This document shows positions 47,901-58,900 of a stretch of DNA of 64,000 nucleotides, piece after piece (position 1 is the stretch's first letter; each line of letters opens with the position of its first letter). Source of the stretch: Echinometra lucunter (taxonomy: Eukaryota; Echinodermata; Echinoidea; Camarodonta; Echinometridae); NCBI GenBank assembly GCA_029962745.1, contig CM057158.1, positions 11,862,426 through 11,926,425 of the forward strand, written 5' to 3'. A program made the translations under genes and the position numbers. Under the pieces are notes generated by a model that made no database searches, was not told the DNA's origin, and was given only the letters and a program-made list of their open reading frames with translations.

Positions 47901-50900
47901 AATATTGCAGACCAGCAACAACAGCAACCATATAGGAGGGGTCGAGGAGGCCGTGGCCGTGGTCATCGTCCAATGATGGCGAAAGATCCCATCAAGGTTG
48001 GAACAGACTTTGACTTCGACACAGCCAATGCTCAGTTTGATAAGGAGGCCATCGAGGATGAATTTGAGAGCAAGCTGAAGATTGGTAAGAGCTCATAACA
48101 GATCTCACCATATAAAGCTCAGAATAGCAACAGAACTTGCAAGAGGGCAATTCCACGTCGGAAAAACAGTAACCTTACTTCACATTTATAGTAAAAACAA
48201 TCACTTTGATAGCCCTGAATAGCCAAATCTTTGAATTAAAAAAAGCTGAAACAATAAAGAATTCCACAATCTTAGTCTGCATTGGTATAATGCATGTTTG
48301 ATTTTAAAAGACATGTTTGAAGTTTAAAATTGGCGCTTTTTACTGGTAATTCCGTTACCGAGGTGTTATACCACAATAACATGAATGTAAGAATAAAATT
48401 GGTGGAATGAAAGAGCTCACATGAAAGAATGGGCATATTTACAGAGTATCAAATGGTGAGAAGGGAGGCAGAGTACAAAAGAGGCACAGAAAGTCTAAAA
48501 ATGTTGGCAACGGAAGTACACCCTTACCGTGGAATAGCCCAAGATCATATGGGCCGCGTCGCGACAAAAGGGCCCTTAGGGCAAAATTTTTCAAAAATGA
48601 GATTTCAACACTGTTTTGTAGTATAAATGCTGCAGAATCTGAATATGCAAACGGTTTTCCAAAATTCCGTCCCTAAGTGTCTAAATCGAGGAATTTGAAA
48701 AAAAGCATGTTTTTTTGCTCCACGCACGCTATTCTGACATTCGCGCGTGACCAAGGTTAAACAAGTCATTCCCCGAATACCATTTTCGCCAAGATTCCTA
48801 ACGTGTCTAAGGGGCTACTTAAACGTTCTCCTAGTACCATGACGGATATTTACATTATATAATAGAGAGAATATTATTTTCCTTGTTATCTTTGTCTTCT
48901 CAAAACCCTATATTACCTCAAAATGACTTTAAAATGACCTTGAAATGACCTTGTACACGTCCGTGAGACGGCCTTGAAATTGGCTTTCAAATTGCTTGCA
49001 TTTCCAATCATAATTAAGCTCATAGCAATTTTTTCTTTCATAAACAATTATATTACGTAGAAAGATATGAATAGATAATAAAGCTATTCTGTTGCGAGTA
49101 TAAAATATTATATTATGTGAAGATTATAAAAAAAGGGGAGGGGTCATATTTCAGGGCAGAGGCGGCGGAACGTCAGGCTCGTACAATGAAGGTGGAGAGG
49201 CACCTATTATTTGGCAGACAAAAGGTGCCCCTCCACTTTCTTTGTCCGAGCCCGATGTTCCGCCGCCTCTGTTTCAGGGGCGTCATATTCAGGGAGGAAG
49301 GGCCCGTATCATCTTTGCTCACCATAAATCTTTGTAAAATGTACACTTTTGTCATTAAGTGAATTTCAATCACAAATTTAAGAAAATAAATTTGTGATTG
49401 CTTCTTTTTTCATATCAAAAGGGAGATATAGAGAAACATAATCAGAGAGGAGTCAGAGTTCACCAGGGGCGGATCCAGGGAGGATGGGGGCGAAATCCCC
49501 TTTGTTCACCATATATTTTTCATGAAACATCTGTCTGTCTTAAAGTGAATTTTGAAGCAAAAATGTCATCTTTAATTCACCTTCAATTTTAGTGGTCTCC
49601 TGGGGGAAGGGGTAGGGTATTCTCAGAATTTTAATGCCCCTCTCTTTTAAAGTTTGCATGGATTTGCCCTTATTTGGTAAACATGTGTCATATATTTTAT
49701 GTTGCTGCTAAATAATATTGTGTTGAAAATGCAGTGAAAATCAATTTAATAATTACTAGCACGCTTTTTCATTATTACAACACCATCAAAAATCAAAACC
49801 ATTTATCATCCACTCAATCACAAGTCATTCAGAAGGCATCAACATTCAAATTATTTTTCATTCCCGTGCTTCTTTCCATGTTCATGTTTCTTTCTGTCAG
49901 CTAGCTCTTTTCTCTCCTTCATACCTTCCAACTCGGTCTATATCTTTCCTTCTCTTCCTTTTTCTCTCCCTCTTTCTTTCCCCTCTATTTCCACCATCTC
50001 TAGTTTTCTCACCTTTTCTCTGCTTCACCGTTCTTATCTTTCGTTTCTCAGGCTCTCCATCAGCTCCCTCGATTGCTTTCTTTCTCTCTCTCTCTTTATA
50101 TCTCTCTTCTTATTTTCACTCACCTTCTTATCATGAGTAGTTATTTCAAGTGTGTGCCTAAATTATGTTATATTGTCTCAATTCATCGTTCAGTTTATTA
50201 TCTACAGAGTATCTTTTGTATTTGCACTGCCAGTGGAGGTCCAATTTTCTGGGGGGGGGGGGGTTTCTCTTCAAATATGGATCAATAAAAGATATTAACT
50301 GTGAACTTTGAAATACATAATAGGTCAGTACAACATGGAATGAAATGAAATTTTCCTTAACTGCACTTGTCATACTAGTAACTTTTATTCAAAACAAGAG
50401 TTGACATACGCTGTACTTCAAGTTAGGAATTTAAATCCGACTGGAATGGTGCTCTTTATTAAGCTGTAGTCTGAAAATGTCAAATACTTTCTGTTTCTAA
50501 TAAATTTAAGAGTGGAGAATGTTTGTACTGTCTTCCTTATAAAATTCATCCTTTCCTTTCCTTTCATTAAAAAATAAAATAAAATCACGTACCCCAAATA
50601 TCTCTTCACATCTACCTATTATTTTCTTTTACAAAGTTTAGCTAGGTTTTTTTTTTCTTTTGGTATAGTTAAGATACAAGTAAGCAATTCCATCTAAATT
50701 AGATCATTGCACATGTGACATGATTAATGAAGAAAAACAATCCTATATGACATTTAGAGATCCTATTGCTAATCCAATAATTAAAAATTTGTTAGTTTTA
50801 AATTTACTTTTCAAGTCGTCTGCTCTTGCAAGCACACAAACGCAGTGGATATTTGGAATTAAATATTATCTATGAAATAAAGGTAATATCATCCTGAAAG

Positions 50901-53493
50901 TGAGATTTCTCCTATTGAAACATGTGTCATGAGTTATTAGGGCACTTGTCACCCAAATTATGAAGATACAAAAAGCAAATGTTTGCACTTTGTTCATTAA
51001 AGTAGTAGCAATATCACTTCCTCATAACTTCTACTGTAGTACAGCTGGATGCTGTCAGTCAGTTCTCACATAATATAGAGGTCATGCTCAGCTTTCATGG
51101 CTTTGGTAAGTTCATTCACCCGCTGAAAGGATGTGATCATAGACCATTAAGGCATCCAAAGTTCCAAACACTACTGGTTCTAATGACATCCTGTACAGTC
51201 ATACCCATGTTTATTTTGTAGGATCTCCATCATTGTGAAGTTCATCCTGGGTTGACGCAAAGAGAATCCAATTTCAATTATTGTTTCAAGATCTTAGACC
51301 TCTGCTTCCTCCTCTGATATGAATGCAGTGACCTGACATTTCCAGCATCATTGAATTAAATGTGGTTATCATATCTAACTCCTCTCCTTCCAGCTTTGCC
51401 TCTAAGTTACAGTCTAATTTGCCTGGAGATGACAAGGATGATAGGGACGAGCATGACCTGGCTTAGCTGCTCTATATCAATGGCCTGTAAAAAGAAAAAA
51501 AAAATCCCTTTTAATTATACATGAAATGGCACTAGAAGCAGCCAACTGCTTAGATGAATGACACTGATATACAGATTTATTGTTTTAGAAAATCTGAAGT
51601 ACACCAACAGCATTAAATGAGTATGGAATACAAAGTGGGATTCTAATATGAAATATTAGACAGTAATAACATTTAATCCATTAAGTAATGCTGTTTTGTG
51701 ATTAGTAGGCCTATTGTTTCAATTTTGATTAATCTAAAAGTAATTTAACTAAATATTCCATTATGCATAGTAACTGAAATTCAGTTTGTAATTCAATTGC
51801 TTTAATAGAAAAGAAAGTCTACAGAGATAATAAATGCACTCAAAACTGAAGACAAATCAAGCAATACACAATGGGAAAGGTGGGGGAGGCATTTTTTGTG
51901 AATAATGATCTGCCCCCTCCCATCCTTCTCTCAATTATAAGCAATGCCCTGCCCCCCCCCCTCCCCTCCATTTCAGCTTCATCCTTTTCTACTGATTTCT
52001 TAATTTTTCTAAAAGCAGGTCTGTGCTTACAGGGTTGTGATGATAAGCAGTTATTTTTAATTCCATCCTTATTCAGAGCCCGAGCTAGGGCAAGGTCCTA
52101 GTCTGGCCCTAAATCAGCTAGACCATGTGCTAGCCTAGATCTAGATCTAGGGCCTAACTAGGCCTAACTTTAATCTTTATTTTACTCTGTGTAGGAAATA
52201 CACTGTACATATAACTTGTTGGAGTTCTGCTAAAATTTTCTAATGAATTCCTGACTGGTAAATTCAGCATGGGAAAATTGAGGCCTCAAATATGTATCAA
52301 CAAATTCAAGAGATTGGTATAAGCAGGTCTGAAGTTAAGATCTACTCTAGTCCCATGATTGTATTTGTAGTGGAATAGACATGCACATAAACGTCAATGA
52401 ATTTAAGGGTAAGGCATATCGTGCATTCAACTGCTAACGTTAACTAGCGGCAACTAACGTTTCAACATTAAGACACATCTGCGCTTTTTCTTGCATGTGA
52501 CTGCTTAAATCTTGGTTTAAAGAAATTGCAATAGTCTACTGATGAAATAAAATACAAAAAATGGATTTGTGCTAATCATCATCAATATTTGTTAGCTATG
52601 ATATTTTTTAACAGTTTGTGCTAAAACATTTAAGAGATTTGCTTGTGAACTTTTTCAATTGGCTGTTTGAAATCGACTGTCCGGATATAAAACCTGTCCG
52701 GACATCCAACTGGGTATAATATGAAAAAGAAATAACAGAGGAAGGATATTTCATAATATAACGTTACATGTCGGAATTACAGGTATTAACAACTTTATCT
52801 GTGAAACAATGCATGCATGCAGTCTTGAAGTTGAAGTTGCAGCTGCACTTCGAAACGAGGTAACTAACTGTTTACTGTTAGTGTTAGACAGTCACCTATT
52901 AAAACTGAATTAAATGCACGAAATGCCTTTAAAACCCGTAATTTCTACTGGAAAAAAAAACTGTGTGAAGAAATTATGATAATGATCTTACCGATTTATC
53001 CAAGGAATGACATTTGATCATCAGCTAGAGCCAGATTAATCGACGGACTAGTAACATAGGTCTTGAGTCACTGACACTGTTCTGGTATTTTTCTTCCGCA
53101 CGTGTGTTTTGTTTTGGTTTGATATGTTGTTAAATATTTTTTTTCCAGTGCGCGCTCTGCACGTTTTGATATGCGCTGACTTTAGCGCGTTTTTACTGCG
53201 TAAGCCATTTGGAGAGCTAAGGGCCCTTTTGTCGCGTCGCGGCCCATATGTCCTTGAACGCTTTTGTTAACATTTGTTCTTCTCAGTTTACATCTTGTCA
53301 TATTATGGCACATTCCTCAAACTCTTTCTTCTATTAAGATTGCACAGAAATGTCTGTCCTATAATTTCTTAAATTCTTACACAATGGCCCTAAGTGCTCT
53401 TGCTTCACAACTTCCATTTCAGGCATTATTCCCACCACCTGTAGCAATTTCTGTTGTATCCTCTTTCCTGGAGGACCCCCCCCCCCCCCCCCA

Positions 53494-53535
<42 letters not shown>

Positions 53536-55926
53536 TCACATAACATCATCTATGAAACTCCAGTATTCAGTGCCTGTCCTTCTCAGCCATCATTACCTAC
53601 CTTTCTGTTGATGTGGTCAGATGTTACACTTGGAGATAAAGCCTTCTCTTGCAGTGTGACTCTTGTGAGATAGGTGCTCACTCATATAAAAACATTTATT
53701 GCTTGAAAAATGGAACTTGTGCTTCTTACAAGCTTTGAATGTAACCTTGGTGGTGAGTAGAATAGGTTGTGATTGATGTCTTTTATGCTCATTTTCATGA
53801 TACAAAATCAGGCAGGTTATGAAAAAGAGGCAGTAGGTTGAGATAGAGGCTCGGTATTTTTTGTGTAGATAGTACACTTCGTATGTTTTTTTTACTGAAA
53901 AATTCATATCATTGTGACATGGTTGAATAATATGACTGAGGAGTACATTGGTTAACTTCCTTTTCTCCACAGTAAACGGTGATGAGAAGTCCAGTGAACA
54001 TGAACATGAAGGCTCAGGGAGTGAGACACCAACCAGTGAGAATCAAGACGAAAAGGCTTTCTATGAACCTGAGAAATCTTTCTTTGACAGTATCTCATGT
54101 GAATCAACAAATCCTGAGTAAGACTCTACGTTTTGTTCTCATCAGGATTTGAAAAAATTTATATTAATGATGATAGATATTGTATTCATGTAGAGGGCAT
54201 CATATATTCCCATTAATGTTAACAGGAAATATAAATCTGCTAAACAGACTAGTTACAAAATTTGCAAGAGATGAGTAATGGAAAGACAATTGAGGAAATT
54301 GTGTTTTCATTGTCTTTGTAGTCTACGCCAGTAGTGGAATGTTGAATTTCATGAATTACTGAAAGTAAATGGAATCACAAGATCGATATTTTGCAATGGG
54401 CAGAATTTCGGTTACACAGTATTTTCTTTTGAACTTTTTCACAACTCCTTTCATTGTTACAGAGTTGCATTTAGTATTGAATGTGTTCTCTGAAAGAAGA
54501 ACGGATTGAATTTGCAAACAGATTATGCTAGTTAGTTGTAATATGACCTTGCTGAGGTTCCATTGTAATTGTGTTTCATTCTGTATCTGTTCAAATGATA
54601 AAATGCTTGTGGTGGTGATATCTTTAACAGTGGAAATCGAACTCGTCCCAGCCGCCGTGAGGAGTATAAGATGAACACCGAGACATTTGGAGTGCCATTC
54701 GCCAGGGGTCGTGGTCGCGGTAGAGGTGGATACTATCGTGGAGGCTACAACAGAGGTGGCTACAACAATTACCAGGGTGGCTACAACAGGAGCGGTGGTG
54801 GCTACAGAGGACGCAGCAACTACCAAAGAGGTGGAGGAGGAGGAGGTACTTCGTGGAATAACAGGAGGAATCGCAACCAGGATTGGGGGCGTGGTGATGG
54901 ACCCCAGCGTAGGGACCGTGGAGATGATAACCGCCGAAGAGAGGAAGGAATCAGCCAAAGTAAAGGCACTACAGTAAGTCAAAACAGACTTTGGCTCTAT
55001 CCTGTGAAATTGTTTTGATGTATTTTATCTAGAATCAGAGTTATTGACATCTCAGTTGATATCCATGAACAGTGAAGGATTTTTTTTTTTTTTGTATGGT
55101 CATTAATCTGACTGATCTTACTTAAATGATTTGGAAGTTTTGTAATGTAGCATCGACTCCATTGTTGTATTGTAGTTTTGCGATAGTTCATTCACATATA
55201 TTGATATCAAACAAATGCCGCTTTAACACTTTTTGTTTGGGGGGAGGGCCATAGCAAAATATTTTAGGTTTGGGTGCCCTGTGTACCTCTATATCTTTTG
55301 CATATTGAGGAATCTGTTTTGTTAAAGGGGGTACCCAATGCTGAAACAATGTTAGTTCATTTAAAAGAGCATGGTTTTATTAGCAAAAATCATCTCATCT
55401 CCCTAAAGTTTTTTAAGAATTCGTGTTGCCAAGGAAACCCCCAAATGTGGTAAGATTTCAGGATATTTTTGACCCCTCAGTTGTGACCCAGTTTCAACTG
55501 TGTACCCACTTTGACGTCAAAATGACGTCAAAGTGGGTACCTTGTCGCACAATTCTAGCAAAATGCGCGCAAGGTATAATACATTTTGTACAGTCTAGCG
55601 TGCCGCACAAGTGCAATGCGCGAAGCTGGGTACCCACTTTTACGTCATACCTCATACTCAAATTTTTTGGTCAACTCTTGACTTTTTATGAGAAAATTAG
55701 CCAAAATGCATTGATTTCGATTGAAAATCATCAAAGTTTTAATGTTATTCTTCTTAGAATTTCTATTCTCTATCATATATCAAAATTTTTTGTACCATTT
55801 TGTAATCACTTTAAGCCCAGATTTTCCCTCAAAATTAGGAGACATTTACTCATTCATGTTCTCTTTTTGTCCTCTTTGTAGGAAAACAACCAGAAAGAAG
55901 ATATCAAAGTTGCTGAAGGATCGTAG
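41863..55926 (+). CDS. LSM14: LSM14 / RAP55 family mRNA-silencing protein, complete
   Basis: LSM14 (RAP55/Scd6/Trailer hitch) binds DDX6 and decapping factors and represses mRNAs in P-bodies. Eight coding exons (41863-41983, 45694-45863, 46334-46508, about 46980-47318, 47911-48084, 53973-54117, 54631-54973, 55882-55926) join in consistent phase to about 503 codons. The protein begins with the LSm domain (residues 1-80; [20 protein letters not shown], later [10 protein letters not shown] and FRASDIKDL). A Pro/Gln-rich linker follows, then an [10 protein letters not shown] block (Edc4-binding-like in the family), an RGG patch (277-286) and the FDF motif (301-326, [12 protein letters not shown]). 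The FFD box is at about 355-370 (EKSFFDSIS), the TFG box at about 383-398 (NTETFGVPF), and an RGG/YRGG tail follows to about 455. Human LSM14A is 463 residues. The DDX6-binding order FDF-FFD-TFG is complete. Which vertebrate paralogue (A or B) it corresponds to is undecided; invertebrates usually have one. Confidence 0.96.
42897..43453. mobile_element. Fold-back element in LSM14 intron 1
   Basis: The left arm (about 42897-43103) and right arm (about 43222-43453) are imperfect inverted repeats of about 210 bp. Paired words include GACGACATTTCTTGGCCA/CCAGAAATGTCATC, GCACTGTGTAAATG/CATTTACACAGTGC and TCTGGTCC/GGACCAGA. The loop of about 120 bp is non-coding. No transposase is present. Confidence 0.75.
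44204..45384. mobile_element. 1.18-kb hAT-like element in LSM14 intron 1
   Basis: It is flanked by a perfect 8-bp duplication, ATGTACAT (44196-44203 and 45385-45392). Its ends, TAGTGCTGTAGTCA and (minus strand) TATGACTGTAACAT, share the CTGTA core. Subterminal GTTTATCCG/CGGATAAAC and AACCGTTTT words recur at both ends. The interior is CpG-richer but has no transposase frame, so it is non-autonomous. ATGTACAT is itself palindromic, which slightly weakens the duplication argument. Confidence 0.7.
45694..45863 (+). CDS. LSM14: LSM14 exon 2
   Basis: This is the second half of the LSm domain ([10 protein letters not shown] to AILQ). The acceptor is TCCTCCACAG and the donor CAG|GTGAGC. It enters in phase 1 and exits in phase 0. 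Confidence 0.95.
46095..46234. mobile_element. MITE in LSM14 intron 2
   Basis: The left GCGTTTCATGAAACCGTCAT and right ATGACGGTTTCATGAAACGG are near-perfect inverted repeats. Inner ACATCCCATTGAAACG and TTTCATTGGGATGT also pair. It shares the GTTTCATGAA core with the elements at 10441 and 19276. Confidence 0.75.
46334..46508 (+). CDS. LSM14: LSM14 exon 3
   Basis: It encodes the Pro/Gln/Phe-rich linker (for example [13 protein letters not shown]). I chose the acceptor TTCCTCATAG because it alone keeps this frame from the phase-0 exit of exon 2; the stronger-looking CAG 14 bases downstream would break it. The donor is GGAG|GTGAAT. Confidence 0.8.
46980..47318 (+). CDS. LSM14: LSM14 exon 4
   Basis: It contains [15 protein letters not shown], as in vertebrate LSM14, then a long charged Arg/Asp/Asn-rich stretch. 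The start is set by phase: GAGAAG gives two in-frame acceptors 3 bp apart (exon from 46977 or 46980), changing one residue. The donor is ACA|GTAATA. Confidence 0.85.
47911..48084 (+). CDS. LSM14: LSM14 exon 5 (FDF motif)
   Basis: It encodes a short Gln run, an RGRGGRGRG patch and the FDF helix region [15 protein letters not shown] that contacts DDX6. The acceptor is ATATTGCAG and the donor ATTG|GTAAGA. Confidence 0.95.
49157..49271. mobile_element. 115-bp hAT-like MITE with TTTCAGGG duplication
   Basis: Perfect 15-bp ends CAGAGGCGGCGGAAC are present in inverted orientation, extended imperfectly through GGCTCG. A perfect 8-bp direct repeat TTTCAGGG flanks it (49149-49156, 49272-49279). It is far too short to encode anything. 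Confidence 0.85.
49464..49680 (+). repeat. Fragment with CAGGGGCGGATCCAGG end
   Basis: The motif CAGGGGCGGATCCAGG resembles hAT-type MITE left ends, and a matching motif lies at 3769. A convincing right end was not found, so the extent is approximate. Confidence 0.35.
51066..51122 (-). CDS. Candidate last coding exon of small antisense gene
   Basis: On the minus strand, the acceptor CATCCTTTCAG is followed by 18 codons ([18 protein letters not shown]) and TGA. The residues have a helical, coiled-coil-like pattern. Minus-strand AATAAA words at 50455-50460 and 50394-50399 could end the transcript. It lies inside the inverted-repeat segment in LSM14 intron 5. The family is not recognised. Confidence 0.4.
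   Translation of the reverse strand, partial: RVNELTKAMKAEHDLYIM
51458..51484 (-). CDS. Candidate internal exon of small antisense gene
   Basis: A strong acceptor (T-rich tract then TTTTTACAG, minus strand) at 51485 precedes AIDIEQLSQ. Splicing at CAG|GTCATG (a weak donor) would join it in phase 0 to the exon at 51122 and continue the heptad-like pattern. Read without splicing, the frame runs 25 codons to a stop at 51407. Confidence 0.3.
52994..53023 (-). CDS. Candidate first exon of small antisense gene
   Basis: On the minus strand, ATG and ten codons ([10 protein letters not shown]) run directly into a strong donor, TCG|GTAAGATC, in phase 0 with the candidate exon at 51484. A short upstream ORF precedes it. 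The spliced product would be only about 37 residues. This may instead be a noncoding transcript. Confidence 0.28.
53477..53532. repeat. Poly-C and (CA)n microsatellite
   Basis: A C-run of about 17 bases followed by about 38 bp of CA repeat, in LSM14 intron 5. Confidence 0.92.
53973..54117 (+). CDS. LSM14: LSM14 exon 6 (FFD box)
   Basis: An acidic, Ser/Glu-rich stretch is followed by the FFD box [16 protein letters not shown]. The acceptor is TTTCTCCACAG and the donor GA|GTAAGA. Nearly 5.9 kb of intron separates it from exon 5. Confidence 0.94.
54631..54973 (+). CDS. LSM14: LSM14 exon 7 (TFG box, RGG tail)
   Basis: It encodes the TFG box ([16 protein letters not shown]), then repeated [12 protein letters not shown] units typical of the C-terminal RNA-binding tail. 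The donor is ACA|GTAAGT. The large minus-strand frame over this exon is only its shadow. Confidence 0.95.
55502..55540. promoter_or_regulatory. Palindrome with two consensus CRE sites
   Basis: An 18-bp perfect stem with a 3-base AAA loop contains TGACGTCA at 55512-55519 and again at 55523-55530, 11 bp apart. It lies in the last LSM14 intron. A further GTACCCACTTTTACGTCA word is at about 55630-55650. CREB/ATF binding is inferred from motif only. Confidence 0.4.
55882..55926 (+). CDS. LSM14: LSM14 exon 8 (C-terminus)
   Basis: The acceptor TCCTCTTTGTAG is followed by 14 codons ([14 protein letters not shown]) and TAG. Phase agrees with exon 7. The sequence is less conserved than the rest, so terminal exon choice is slightly less certain. 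Confidence 0.82.
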   Translation, partial: ENNQKEDIKVAEGS

Positions 55927-58900
55927 AGAAAAGGCAGACCAAATGAGCACTTTTCTTTTGTACAAAGGACAATTTTGTTCACATTCGTAGCCAAAAGGAA
56001 ACGCAGAGCTACACAGAGGAGAAGAGATCAAGAAGCTATGCATGGCAAGAGCAGCAGCGCCAATCAAGTCTTTGGATCTATATAGTGCCTGGCTAATAAT
56101 ATGGAAGTAAAAAAACAGATGATGATGAATTCATTTGTGGGAAATCTTAGGAGAATTGTTTTATTAATCAGTCCAATTAATGGGAATTTATGAATTCAAA
56201 GCCTAATGTGTGGACATATTTTTAAAGAAATTACAGAGTAGTTTCTCAGAGAGAGTTATATGTTGTATTCAAGCGGTGAATTTAGACTTTGATTTGGATC
56301 TTGTCACTTCACACTTATTTCATATATATGCTACCATCTCCATTATTGAAAAAAAAATTTTAAAAGTTGGATGAGAATTTATGACTGAAAGGAATGTGGA
56401 AAACATTTTTAGTTCCTGTGCCGTATAGAGTATTGATTTAGAGAGCAAGTACTAGATTATGAACCTTGAAGGGATGAAAATGATAAGGAATGTTAACTGC
56501 TTTCAATGTGCAAATTCTTTGTTTCTGTATTTTCCTGTTTAAAAAAAAAACAACTAAATTATGTGATGCACATTCAAACACCTGCAAAGAAATAATTTGC
56601 AGTACTTCACTTACAGATCACAAAAACCAGTTTAGGCTGTGATAAACACATGAAATGAGTGTACGCAATTTTACTTTTTTTATAAGAATGACAAAGAATT
56701 GTTGAAGTTTTATTTACTAATCTTTTGGGAGTGTATGTCTAAAATTTTGACAAGTTTGGTGGGGAGGAGGGAGGGAAGGAGGAAGACAAACCTATCAGCT
56801 GAGTAGAATTGTGATTGTCAAAGATCTACACATTTCACTGCATCTTCATTTCTGCTAGATTCACTAACAGAAATGCTAATGCATCATGGGCTTTATCCGT
56901 AAGCTCTTGAGTGTAGGATTGTAGGAAGCACATGAATTCACAAGGCACTTCATCAGTGGGGCAACAAAACCTTGTATCTCAAAAATGTTAAATGTTCAGG
57001 CCTTGAGAGCCAAAAACCATGGCTTCCTCAGCATTACATCCAATAGAGGCAGTCAAGGTTCATTTATCAATAGTGGCCTGATCTTTGCAGATGGGCATGT
57101 GAGGGTTTGAAAACACATTTGGAGTGTTCCTTGCTGTGAGACTGAAAAAGAATTAAATTTTACCAAAAATTAAGATGCAAGGTGTTATCACCACACTGAT
57201 GACTTGCTATCTTATGCTTCAGTTATAAACCTTCCACATATTTTATCCATTTAGTACATATCGACTGGATCGTAATTTTTGTACAGAGTGTTGTGGGTAG
57301 AGGAGACAGTAGATAAAGAAGAAATCATATTTGATGTTCACCTCCCACAGCTATTTACCTAACCCCGCTACAGTACGTGTGGTCACCTACATAATGTTGA
57401 GGAACTGGCTTTTCATTACAGGCTATATCGAGCTGTGAAATATTTCTAATCTTTTAATTTGCAGATTGGTTTTTTAGAACTTTCATTTGACATCTAAGGA
57501 TTTTATTACCATTTTTCTTACTGATCCTATACTTTATACAAGTTTCTTGTGGAAAAAGTTGAGACATATTGTAATGACGGTAATAACGTAGTAGTTAAGA
57601 CTGTTCAACCATATGAAGCACTGATGTGGGGCTGTTAACAAAACATGAATGTCTTTAGACCCATCTCAAACTAGTGGTGCTTTCAGGTATGTTTGCTCAG
57701 CTTAGCAGGTTTATCCTATTGTTGGTTAGTGCACTATCTCTTATTGACATTGCAAACCATTCAGTTTCTTTGTTCCTTGTTGTTACTGCATAAATGATAT
57801 TCAGTTTGGCTAACTTTACTATTTTGAGAAATCAAGTTGCTGAGAAATCTGTTCCATTTTGTTTTGTTTTGTTTTGTTTGTTTGTTATGCACTTGTGCCA
57901 CTTGCCCTCCTTCACAATCTCATTCTAGATATTTGAGGTATCTAAGACTCATGCAATGTAATGTCAAATGTACTAAGCTTGTCACTTTCATGCTGCAAAG
58001 ACATCAAGTTTGTGGGCTGTAATTTGCCAATTTTCCCAAACTTAAAGAAACTTGCAAGTTAAACCAGTGTCCAGTGGAACCTTGTCATAGGAACTGTCAT
58101 AACAGTTATAGCAACATAATCTTGCTAGTAGTACTAAGTACTTCATATTCTATTGATTTTAGCCAAGTAAAAACAATTTTTCATTGCACTTACAAGGTTA
58201 AGGGTGATTTCTTTGTTCCCAAAGACTTAAACAAGATTTCAATGTACCCATATATGTATCTGAATGTTTTTAGTTCTCCATGTAAAAGTGTCTATTACAT
58301 ACTTATTTTGTTTTGCGTACAATATCCTGATCATGTTTGTCTGCAGTTGGTAGACAAAAAAAAATCAAAAATTTGTGCACATCCTGTTTGGACATGGGAT
58401 ATTTTCATGATGATATTGTGATATACAGAGCATGTAATGTCCATAATGTGAAACCATATACACAACAGACAACCTCTCCACTTTTTGTTACACCAAAATC
58501 ATAATCAAGCTTAAAGGAGAGAGGGTGTCTAAAATGTGTAATGTGCCACGAAGAAAAATACCTAAACAAGACTCCAGGCAAGACTTTTACAGGTCTTTAG
58601 GACCTTTAATTTTAAGATTGTGAAATTTGGCAAGTGGTTGGCAACGATAATGCACAGTCTTGGTAGCAAAAAGAAAATTGGCCTGAAACTGATGAAATAC
58701 AGTCTAACATTGTCAGACGTGCATACGAAGATACACGAGTGAGATCATGTGATATTCCATTCATGATTTTCCAGTGAATTTAAGTGTAAATATCTGAAAT
58801 CGAGTGCAATGTAGTGGCTACACTCGGCCTAACACTGGGACCCCTACCCACTCACTGCACAACGAACACAATGCTTGCTTTACAGTTGTCGAGTAAACAG

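Larger units (their letters stand above)
48546..53250. mobile_element. 4.7-kb segment bounded by 34-bp inverted repeats
   Basis: Positions 48546-48579 (CATATGGGCCGCGTCGCGAC...) and the complement of 53217-53250 match at 33 of 34 bases. They are GC-rich in an AT-rich intron. The end sequence CATATG is palindromic, so the exact edge and target duplication cannot be fixed. The homology stops abruptly inside both ends. No transposase frame is visible. The interior contains smaller elements (49157-49271) and minus-strand exon-like sequences. The superfamily is not recognised. Confidence 0.75.

Noticed and set aside
51361..51465. Plus-strand acidic frame ending near 51465 after a CCTTCCAG acceptor
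   Set aside because: Considered as an alternative LSM14 terminal exon, but the phase does not match exon 5 and the family has no such tail; the minus-strand reading has better splice support.
54356..54982. 208-codon minus-strand frame
   Set aside because: Shadow of LSM14 exon 7, whose glycine/arginine-rich codons leave the opposite strand open as Ser/Thr/Val.
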